A DNA stretch of 13,590 nt. It comes from Bacteroidales bacterium UBA1253. GTDB lineage: Bacteria > Bacteroidota > Bacteroidia > Bacteroidales > Paludibacteraceae. The translations under genes and the position numbers were made by a program. The notes under the pieces are model-generated. The model was not told where the DNA came from. It did not search any database and saw only the letters and a program-made list of their open reading frames with translations. The stretch's first letter is position 1. Each line of letters starts with the position of its first letter. Below, one piece after another: positions 1 to 6,522 of this stretch. The stretch is from the NCBI GenBank assembly GCA_002308815.1, contig DBVX01000057.1, positions 22,754 to 36,343 of the forward strand, in the 5' to 3' direction.

Positions 1-32
1 CCCCTGCCGTATCCTATCAACGCTATCCGCAT
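1..32 (-). CDS. dapB: 4-hydroxy-tetrahydrodipicolinate reductase, 5' end only (partial)
   Basis: The first ten codons are visible, reading MRIALIGYGR from an ATG at 32-30, and the gene then leaves the window. A basic residue, a hydrophobic strand and the start of a GxGxxG nucleotide-binding turn are what DapB N-termini in Bacteroidales look like. DapB reduces the dihydrodipicolinate precursor with NAD(P)H in the lysine/diaminopimelate pathway in the cytoplasm. A near-perfect promoter lies 46 bases upstream of the start, which supports a genuine gene start here. Ten residues cannot exclude another Rossmann-fold oxidoreductase, so the name rests on the characteristic opening residues only. Confidence 0.6.
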   Translation of the reverse strand, partial: MRIALIGYGR

Positions 33-77
33 GGCTGCTATTTTATTGTATCATTCCGCATCCTCGCCGAAACGCGG

Positions 78-108
78 CAAAAGTAAGTTTTTTAAGCCGG
101 TTTACAAA
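78..108 (-). promoter_or_regulatory. Bacteroidetes-type promoter for dapB
   Basis: On the minus strand, TTTG (108-105) is followed after 19 bases by TACTTTTG (85-78). This matches the Bacteroidetes primary-sigma consensus TTTG / 19-21 bases / TAnnTTTG at every fixed position. Transcription would start near 70-73, giving a leader of about 40 bases before the dapB ATG at 32. The site lies just past the stop codon of the DUF2520 gene, so dapB appears to be transcribed separately from the upstream operon. Confidence 0.75.
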
Positions 109-125
109 AACAGATTTAATATTTT

Positions 126-974
126 TCAGTACGTTGCCCCGGATTGGATATTGTGGGTAAAAAAACGATAGACATCCAGTAATGATGCAGGTGCTGTTTT
201 GTCAAGTGCCGTGGGTGTCTTCATCTTGTCAATCAAATCCAAATGCTTTTCAATCGTAACCTCATCCCCGCGTGCCGCTGGACCGGATTGCGCCTCGCGT
301 GGAGGCAGGGAATGAATCTTGTGTGCTGTTTCATCCACAACGGGAAGCAGCACCTCCAGAGGCAGCCCCGCCTCGTCCAGCACCTCCTTGGCGATGGCAT
401 ACAGGCAGTTGCTGAAATTACCCGCCATATTGCCCGCGAAATGAAGGTACAGACGCTGGTCGTAATCCGCATCATAAACAGACGGGCTGAAAGAATGAGC
501 CAACTCACGCAATGCCGCAGTGCATCGGTCGCTGTCGCCTTCCACAAAGAAAGCCACCTTGCCCAGATCCACTACCCGCGACTTGACGAACGACTGGAAC
601 GGGTACAGCACACCCGTCATCCCGAACGCCCGCAACGGACGGAGCGTCTCAATGGGCTGAGTGCAGGCGACGTGTACGAACAGACGCTGCGGGGCATACT
701 CGGCCTGTTTTTCCGTCAGAACTTGTCCCAACCGCTCCGCTGTTTCCGCCAATGCGCCGTCTTTCACCGCCAACACATACAAGTCCGCATCGGGCAGGAT
801 ATCCGTCAGTTGGTCGGTCGCGGCAATCTGTCCGCCGTCCTTCAGCCGGTCAGCCAGTTGTTGTGCGGAGGCAAGCGTGCGGCTCCATATCTGCACCACG
901 GTATGGCCTTTCTGCTGAAAACCTGCGGAAAGGGATACGGCTATATTGCCGGCACCAATAAAGACTACGCGCAT
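126..974 (-). CDS. Rossmann-like / DUF2520 domain protein
   Basis: This 282-residue protein opens with a dinucleotide-binding strand and glycine turn (MRVVFIGAGNIA, residues 1-12), related to the ProC/F420-dependent NADP oxidoreductase fold. The C-terminal half is an all-helical DUF2520 domain, recognisable by YPFQSF (124-129), a GN..GNFSN..YA helix (181-192) and the conserved AQSGPAARGD...HL block (228-245). The substrate of this family is not established, so a reductase role is inferred from the fold only. The ATG at 974 lies five bases after the clpC-like stop codon, so the gene is very likely co-transcribed and perhaps translationally coupled with it. It is the last gene of the leftward operon. 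Length and domain order are normal for Bacteroidales members of the family. Confidence 0.85.
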   Translation of the reverse strand: MRVVFIGAGNIAVSLSAGFQQKGHTVVQIWSRTLASAQQLADRLKDGGQIAATDQLTDILPDADLYVLAVKDGALAETAERLGQVLTEKQAEYAPQRLFVHVACTQPIETLRPLRAFGMTGVLYPFQSFVKSRVVDLGKVAFFVEGDSDRCTAALRELAHSFSPSVYDADYDQRLYLHFAGNMAGNFSNCLYAIAKEVLDEAGLPLEVLLPVVDETAHKIHSLPPREAQSGPAARGDEVTIEKHLDLIDKMKTPTALDKTAPASLLDVYRFFTHNIQSGATY

Positions 975-979
975 AAGCC

Positions 980-3265
980 TTACTTGGTCTGAATAGTATC
1001 CGCCTCACCGATCTTGGAGATGGTGATGGTGCGGCGGTCGGGGTTGTCCAACAGACGGCGCGTGATTTCATCCTCGAGGTAGGTTTGCACGGCACGGCGT
1101 ATGGGACGCGCGCCGTACTTCGGGTCGTAGGCTTTCTCCAGCAGTTGCGCCTTCGCCTCGGGCGAGACAACTAATCGGTGGTGCTGCTCTTTCATCCGTG
1201 CCGCCAGTTGGTCAATCTCAATGTCCAGAATGTCCGACAGCGTTTCGCGCGTGAGGGGACGGAAGGAAATGATGTCGTCCATACGGTTGACGAACTCCGG
1301 CGGGAACGCCTTGCGGAGGGCTTTCAGCAGTGTGGACTGCGCCGCCTCTTCGGTCAGTTCGCCCGCGCTGAAGCCCACGCCCGCACCGAACTCCTGCAAT
1401 TGGCGGGTGCCTATGTTGGAAGTGAGGATGATAATCGTGTTGCGGAACGATGTCTCACGCCCCTGACGGTCGGTCAGCCGCCCTTCGTCCAGAACTTGCA
1501 GCAGGACATTGAATATGTCTGGATGGGCTTTCTCTATCTCGTCCAGCAGCACCACTGAATAGGGGTGACGACGCACCGCCTCGGTCAGTTTGCCGCCCTG
1601 GTCGTAAGCCACGTATCCCGGAGGCGCACCCACTAACAGGGATGCGGTGTGCTTCTCCGTGTATTCCGACATATCCAGACGGATCATCGCGTCCTTTGAT
1701 CCGAACAGTTGTTCGGCGAGGCACTGCGCCAGATAAGTCTTGCCCACGCCGGTCGGACCGAGGAAGAAGAACGTGCCTATGGGTCGTTTGGGGTCGCGCA
1801 GTCCCAGACGCGAACGCTGAATGGCCTGCACCACGGTCTTGACCGCCTTGTCCTGTCCTTTCACGCGGGCGCAGAGTGCGTCAGCGAGTGTGCGCAACTG
1901 CTGGAACTCGTTGGCGGCAACCCTCGTGGCAGGTACGCCTGCCATCAGGCTGATGACCTCGGCTATGTCCTCTTCGGTCACTTCAGCGTCCTTCGCCGCC
2001 AAGGCGTGCTTGCGCGCGCCCGCCTCGTCCATCGCGTCAATCGCCTTGTCGGGCATCGAGCGGTCGGTCAGGTAACGCATGGACAGTTGCACGCAGGCGC
2101 GGAGTGCGCCGTCGGTGTACCGCACGCTGTGGAACGCGCCGTAAGGCTCGCTCAAGCGGCGGAGGATTGCCAGTGTCTCATCTGAAGAGGGCGCGTCCAC
2201 CGTCAGTTTCTGGAAGCGGCGTTCTAATGCTCCGTCTTTCTCAATCGAGCGGCGGTACTCGTCCACTGTCGTCGCGCCGATGCACTGCACCTCGCCGCGC
2301 GCCAGAGCCGGTTTGAGGATGTTCGCAGCGTCCAGTGACCCCTGTGCGTTGCCCGCACCGATGATGGTATGAATCTCGTCAATAAAAAGCAGAATCTCCT
2401 TGTGTCCGCGCAACTCTTTTAGGATGTTCTGCATACGCTGCTCGAACTGTCCCCGGTAGGTCGTACCCGCCACGATGGAAGCCAGTTGCAGCGACAATAT
2501 GCGCTTGCCCTGCATCGAAGGTATTTTGTCGGACGCTATCATCAGAGCCAACTGCTCCACGATAGCTGACTTGCCTACGCCCGGCTCGCCGATCAGCACG
2601 GGGTTGTTCTTTTTGCGGCGTGAGAGGATTTGCACCAAGCGGGCAATCTCTTTCTCGCGACCTACCACAGGATCCAACAAACCGTCCTGCGCTTCTTTCG
2701 TCAAATCGCGGCTGTACTTGTCCAATGCAGGTGTGTCGCCCTCCTTCTCCTTCTTTTTCTTCGGAGTGAGGCCGCCACCCATCAGTTGGGAGAAGAAATC
2801 GTCCTCCGTGTCGTAGATGTCGCCCGAGTCCTGCGGGGTCTTCTGCGGCTTGGGAAGCAGTTTCTCTATGCTCTCGTAGGTCACATTATAGGAGTCTTTC
2901 AGTAAGGTGGCGGGGTAGTTGATACGCTCGCGCAGGATGGAGAGCAACAGATGCTCCGATCCTACTTGTTTGGCATCGTAATCGCCTGCCTCAATGGTAC
3001 AGATACGCAGAATGCGCTGTGTGGTGCGGGAGAACGGGATGTTCTGACCCGCCTGTGAGGGCGACACGAACAGATGGTTGTCAATATCGTGCTTCAGGTC
3101 GCTGAAAGCGACCCCCGACTGAAGCAGCAACTGCGAGGCCTTGCAGTCATCCACCCGCAAGATAGCCAGCAACAGGTGATCGGGCATTACCTGCGCCGTA
3201 CCCAACCGCCCGGCCTCTTCGCGGGCGTAACGGATAATAGTGTTCAAATGTTCAGTATAATCCAT
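980..3265 (-). CDS. clpC: ATP-dependent Clp protease ATP-binding subunit, ClpC/ClpA class, no middle domain
   Basis: A 761-residue Hsp100 unfoldase that should feed proteins to ClpP in the cytoplasm. Two Clp-N repeats (about 1-135) precede an acidic/lysine-rich linker (about 140-180). The first AAA domain has Walker A GEPGVGKS (226-233), Walker B FIDE (294-297) and the LERR arginine-finger region (347-350). The second has Walker A GPTGVGKT (503-510), Walker B LLDE (573-576), SNIG (616-619) and a C-terminal D2 domain. A VGF tripeptide (630-632) sits where the ClpP-docking loop is expected. ATG at 3265 is preferred over an in-frame TTG at 3274, because the TTG lies inside a short tandem repeat and adds only three residues. 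The coiled-coil M-domain expected after DEAGAR (413-418) in ClpC is missing, so the length is that of ClpA although the sequence reads like Bacteroidetes ClpC. It lies 26 bases downstream of the porin gene. Confidence 0.93.
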   Translation of the reverse strand: MDYTEHLNTIIRYAREEAGRLGTAQVMPDHLLLAILRVDDCKASQLLLQSGVAFSDLKHDIDNHLFVSPSQAGQNIPFSRTTQRILRICTIEAGDYDAKQVGSEHLLLSILRERINYPATLLKDSYNVTYESIEKLLPKPQKTPQDSGDIYDTEDDFFSQLMGGGLTPKKKKEKEGDTPALDKYSRDLTKEAQDGLLDPVVGREKEIARLVQILSRRKKNNPVLIGEPGVGKSAIVEQLALMIASDKIPSMQGKRILSLQLASIVAGTTYRGQFEQRMQNILKELRGHKEILLFIDEIHTIIGAGNAQGSLDAANILKPALARGEVQCIGATTVDEYRRSIEKDGALERRFQKLTVDAPSSDETLAILRRLSEPYGAFHSVRYTDGALRACVQLSMRYLTDRSMPDKAIDAMDEAGARKHALAAKDAEVTEEDIAEVISLMAGVPATRVAANEFQQLRTLADALCARVKGQDKAVKTVVQAIQRSRLGLRDPKRPIGTFFFLGPTGVGKTYLAQCLAEQLFGSKDAMIRLDMSEYTEKHTASLLVGAPPGYVAYDQGGKLTEAVRRHPYSVVLLDEIEKAHPDIFNVLLQVLDEGRLTDRQGRETSFRNTIIILTSNIGTRQLQEFGAGVGFSAGELTEEAAQSTLLKALRKAFPPEFVNRMDDIISFRPLTRETLSDILDIEIDQLAARMKEQHHRLVVSPEAKAQLLEKAYDPKYGARPIRRAVQTYLEDEITRRLLDNPDRRTITISKIGEADTIQTK

Positions 3266-3270
3266 ATCTA

Positions 3271-3298
3271 TCAATTGTCAATTAAAAATTATCAATTA
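3271..3298. repeat. Four-unit 7-bp tandem repeat between porin and clpC genes
   Basis: On the plus strand four consecutive heptamers read TCAATTG, TCAATTA, AAAATTA and TCAATTA. The tract fills most of the gap between the porin and clpC genes. On the coding strand its last unit supplies the porin stop codon (TGA at 3294-3292) and the preceding Asn codon. AT-rich tandem runs of this kind occur in intergenic regions of Bacteroides and Prevotella genomes, from general recollection. The tract may change length by slippage and so alter the spacing between the two genes. Confidence 0.7.
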
Positions 3299-5151
3299 TA
3301 AAAGTGGAATGCCAGTCCCGCACGGAACACGTCCGGATTGGTCGGATAATAAGGCATCGAAAAATACTTCCTATCCATAAAAGTGGCATTGAAATGCTGG
3401 TACTGCACGAAGAAACGCAAATGAATCCGTTTCACGAAGAAACTAGCATAGACATTCATCCGGGGGTAGTTGCCCACCGTCACTCTATCCTGCACAGCAA
3501 ATTGTCCGAGAGCGGCATTCAGGTAAGGGGCATAGTACGAAGTATGGTAACTCAAATCCACGCCGATTTGCGCGTCCATTGCGCGGCGGAACCAGCTGCC
3601 GTGGTAATAAAGGTTGTGGTATAGCGTCAGGACAGGCAGAGGAATCAGGGAGGATGATGCGTACTGCCAGATGATGCGGTTGTCCAGATTGACCCACGGT
3701 GTGGTGATATTGGCGGTCAGATCCGCCGCAAGGACGCTGACTGCCCGGTCAGCCTGCGCGGGACCGTCCAGTCCGGCGAAATAAATCATATTATGCACCG
3801 TCTCATAAGACACATTCAGCCTCGGCACGAACCATCGCGTGGGGTATGCCACCTCGCCCCCCACACGGTAGCGGTAAACACGCCGGAAGTCATTGTCCCA
3901 GCGGTAGTGACTGCTGTAATAGTGTTGCAGGAAATAGTCCGGAGTCTCGTTGCGGACAAAAGCCTTGGCATCCACGGTCAGGCTGTCCTGTCCAAGTTTG
4001 AAACCAAGCCCTACCTTTCCGTTGACGGCGAACTCCCCTATCTTGCGTCCCAGCAGGCACACCTCACCGTCTGCCTGATAGCGGATCCACCTGCCTGTTT
4101 TCTTGTGGATGGCACCGCCGACAAAGACGTTGTTGGACCACTTTTCGCGGGGTTCAATGTTCACGTGCCTCTGCGCCTCGTCGCGCGCCCACGCCGTGAT
4201 ACCGAAGCGCAGATGGCGGTTGAACGCCTCCTCGAAGGTGACAGACAGCGTGTTATTGATGGTCAGTACAGCCGCCGTGTCCGGAGCGATTGTGTCGTTC
4301 CAGAAGTGGTTTGCGTAGAAAGTCTGCGTCGTGTCCCGCTCGACATAGCGTTTCGTACCCTCGCTCGTCTCGAACACGTGGCGGAACGTCAGAACAGGAA
4401 TCTCCACCGAATCCTTTGTCATAGTCGTAACGCTGTACAGATGGTTCAGATAGCCTGACAGGTACCGGTAGCCGGACATACCAATAAGACTTACCGGCAA
4501 ATCGTCCGTCATCAGATTCTCGTTCTGAAGGTCAGATGATTTGCTCAGACCGCCGTTCTCGAAATTGGACAACGTATTGAACAGAAACGCTCCATACAGT
4601 GAGTAGTGGTTGCCATCATAGGAACCAAACACCGATCCGTTGAACGTCTTGCCCGCCTGATTTTTGTAGTGACCCGCATCGTCTGTATAGTTGAGCATTG
4701 TCCCCAGATTGATCCGGCGGTTCAGATTGCCCGTGAAATCGAAGTGCAGGTCATGCTCTTCGTGATAGGTCGTGAAGCCACGCTTGTAGGAAATATTCGA
4801 CCATGGGGTGGTCGTGTTGCAGAACCGCACGTCACGAGCCGTTGTGGTATAGACATCGTAAGAAGTACCGAAGAGAAAATCCGTCTTCTGTGTCCGTTGG
4901 AAATAAACCGCCGGCTGAAGAGGGGATACCAATGTGCCGTTGTAAGAGTTCAGTACGGAAAAGTCGTACTGTGCATTGCGCATCGGAAAGTTCAGGAAAG
5001 AAGAATCCACACTCTGCGTATCAGGCAGTTGCACAGCGTCAGCAAACGACCAAGAGCGTACTACTGTCTTAGGCAGTTTCACTTTTGCTGACACCTGTAG
5101 CGTCAGCAACAACAGCACCGGCAGCCATCTTGTCTTTCCCATTCCCCGCAT
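3292..5151 (-). CDS. Putative porin, outer-membrane beta-barrel (Bacteroidetes family)
   Basis: A 619-residue exported protein. Residues 1-22 form a signal peptide: basic start, hydrophobic LPVLLLLTLQV, cleavage after VSA. The rest is rich in alternating aromatic and polar strands and ends in AFHFYN, typical of a barrel of the Bacteroidetes 'putative porin' family. Family-like blocks include the TPWSNISYKRG region, the EEHDLHFDFTGNLNRRINLG region and the GSVFGSYDGNHYSLYGAF region, all in the N-terminal 200 residues. The transported substrate is unknown. The ATG overlaps the TGA of the upstream GH57 gene by one base (TGATG, 5153-5149), which suggests translational coupling. An alternative ATG three codons downstream (MGKTRW) would also leave a good signal peptide. 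Placement after an amylase-like gene suggests, but does not show, a glycan-related role. Confidence 0.82.
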   Translation of the reverse strand: MRGMGKTRWLPVLLLLTLQVSAKVKLPKTVVRSWSFADAVQLPDTQSVDSSFLNFPMRNAQYDFSVLNSYNGTLVSPLQPAVYFQRTQKTDFLFGTSYDVYTTTARDVRFCNTTTPWSNISYKRGFTTYHEEHDLHFDFTGNLNRRINLGTMLNYTDDAGHYKNQAGKTFNGSVFGSYDGNHYSLYGAFLFNTLSNFENGGLSKSSDLQNENLMTDDLPVSLIGMSGYRYLSGYLNHLYSVTTMTKDSVEIPVLTFRHVFETSEGTKRYVERDTTQTFYANHFWNDTIAPDTAAVLTINNTLSVTFEEAFNRHLRFGITAWARDEAQRHVNIEPREKWSNNVFVGGAIHKKTGRWIRYQADGEVCLLGRKIGEFAVNGKVGLGFKLGQDSLTVDAKAFVRNETPDYFLQHYYSSHYRWDNDFRRVYRYRVGGEVAYPTRWFVPRLNVSYETVHNMIYFAGLDGPAQADRAVSVLAADLTANITTPWVNLDNRIIWQYASSSLIPLPVLTLYHNLYYHGSWFRRAMDAQIGVDLSYHTSYYAPYLNAALGQFAVQDRVTVGNYPRMNVYASFFVKRIHLRFFVQYQHFNATFMDRKYFSMPYYPTNPDVFRAGLAFHFYN

Positions 5152-6437
5152 CAGACCTTTTCCTCTTTCCTCTGCGTTTGCTTTCCGCGTCTGCGTTTCA
5201 ATTCAGCAATCTCAAGCTCCTGATTTCGGATGGTTTTAAGAAGACTGTTCAGTTCCTCGTTCTCTATTGATGTCGGATACTGCTCCTCAACGCGCTGTAG
5301 GAAATCCGCCAGAATGTTCGTGTAGTTGATGAACGCATCGTAGGGGGACTCGTATCCGTTCGCCCCGTCGGCACTGTAGTTCATATCGCTCAGATACGTT
5401 GCATCCTGTAGCAGCAGCCAGTCCCTGCGCAGTGACACATCCGCGCACATACGCACGCGCTCCGCCACGCTGTACAGTTGCCGCAACGCCTCCTGTTGCA
5501 GATCATTGCCGGTAAACGCGCTCAAATCCTTCGCCTCGCCCGCCCACGTCAGCGGATAAGGAGATGATACCATTTGGACGGGACGCAGTTTCTTAGCCGC
5601 CTCCGATGGAGTCATAAAGCCGATCTCCTGCTCGATAGCGAAGTAAGGCACAGCTTTCAAGAAGTCAAATATACCTGTTTCCGCCGGCTGACGGATGCCG
5701 AACGTTTCCGCCCCCATCCAGATGTTTGCTATTTCCTCCTCTTCGGGCAGTTCCGTTATCCGGCGCACGAACTGCTGCGCGTCCATCGGGTAATGGGCGT
5801 AAGCGGGATCCGAAAAATGGAATGACAGCGCGTCCGACAGTCCCATATTGCGCAACAATACAACTTGTTTGCCTTTGACGGGTGACTGGTAAAGATAATT
5901 GGGCGACTGCCATGACAGGATGTGCCGCGCACCTTCCGTCATAACCGTCTTGTAACCTGCTGCATACAGCTGTTCTGCCTGTTCGTCCGAGTACAGCAGC
6001 TCGGCGTTCCATACACTGCCGCTGGTCACGCCGAAGAGGTCTTTCACTTTCTCCGACTGACGGCGCAATTGATCTTGCAGTTCGCTGAAACTGTATTCGC
6101 CTGCGATGGAGTAACTGTAAGGCATCACCACCATCTCCACGCAGCGCGTGTCCGCCAGCTGTTTCAGTCTGTCAACCATCTCCGGAGCGTACTGCTCCAG
6201 CAGTTCGAGGGTCGTCCCGGGTATCGCGATGGCGCAGTGGAAACGGTTTTTGCTCAACCGAATCATCTCCATCAGCGTGTCACACAAAGGGATATACGAA
6301 CATTCCACCATATGAAGGACAGCCTCTTCCGATGCCAAATCATCGTAATAGTAATGATCCTGACCAATGTCAAAGAAGCGGTAACGACGCAACCGGTAGG
6401 GGATATGCATCAGAAATCCGAAACAAATATTCTTCAT
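5151..6437 (-). CDS. GH57 family alpha-amylase-like protein, probably catalytically inactive
   Basis: A 428-residue cytoplasmic protein with no signal peptide. The opening residues (MKNICFGFLMHIPYRLRRYRFFDIG) resemble Bacteroides GH57 alpha-amylase homologues, which carry HQP at the HIP position (11-13). The region with the usual nucleophile is kept as WNAELLYS, with Glu146. The motif that normally reads MDYETFGEH is MGAETFGIR here (241-249), so the acid/base Asp is Gly242 and the His is Arg249. A helical C-terminus (about 365-428) ends in a basic coiled-coil-like tail. The reading frame is open 77 codons further upstream, but ATG at 6437 is chosen because it matches family N-termini and lies about 20 bases after a predicted transcription start; the extension would run into the tamB gene. 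Published work on GH57 describes 'alpha-amylase-like' homologues lacking catalytic residues, and this protein fits that class. Confidence 0.83.
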   Translation of the reverse strand: MKNICFGFLMHIPYRLRRYRFFDIGQDHYYYDDLASEEAVLHMVECSYIPLCDTLMEMIRLSKNRFHCAIAIPGTTLELLEQYAPEMVDRLKQLADTRCVEMVVMPYSYSIAGEYSFSELQDQLRRQSEKVKDLFGVTSGSVWNAELLYSDEQAEQLYAAGYKTVMTEGARHILSWQSPNYLYQSPVKGKQVVLLRNMGLSDALSFHFSDPAYAHYPMDAQQFVRRITELPEEEEIANIWMGAETFGIRQPAETGIFDFLKAVPYFAIEQEIGFMTPSEAAKKLRPVQMVSSPYPLTWAGEAKDLSAFTGNDLQQEALRQLYSVAERVRMCADVSLRRDWLLLQDATYLSDMNYSADGANGYESPYDAFINYTNILADFLQRVEEQYPTSIENEELNSLLKTIRNQELEIAELKRRRGKQTQRKEEKV

Positions 6438-6463
6438 AATCAAGGGTTGGTTTTTAGCGCACG

Positions 6464-6495
6464 CAAAAATACACCCTCTATCTGATATGCGCAAA
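6464..6495 (-). promoter_or_regulatory. Bacteroidetes-type promoter of the GH57-porin-clpC-DUF2520 operon
   Basis: On the minus strand, TTTG (6495-6492) is followed after 20 bases by TATTTTTG (6471-6464), matching the TTTG / 19-21 / TAnnTTTG consensus at every fixed position. Transcription would begin around 6456-6459, leaving a leader of about 20 bases before the ATG at 6437. The site lies in the 85-base gap after the tamB-fusion stop codon. It is the only strong promoter match I noticed in the short gaps between the four downstream genes, so it probably drives all of them. Read-through from the tamB fusion is possible because no clear terminator is seen. Confidence 0.72.
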
Positions 6496-6522
6496 ACAAA
6501 TCGCCATTTCTTGTCCGGATAT

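Noticed and set aside
38..61. Seven-codon open frame (MRNDTIK) in the dapB leader as a regulatory leader peptide.
   Set aside because: It is very short, has a single Lys codon, and there is no hairpin or attenuator-like structure; a chance ATG is the simpler reading.
243..992. Long open frames antisense to the DUF2520 gene, and similar ones antisense to clpC, porin, ribH and aspartate kinase (for example 1709-2185, 3793-4458, 12341-13009 and 12783-13436).
   Set aside because: They lie opposite well-recognised genes, show no family motifs, and are rich in Arg/His/Cys as expected from reading GC-rich codons backwards.
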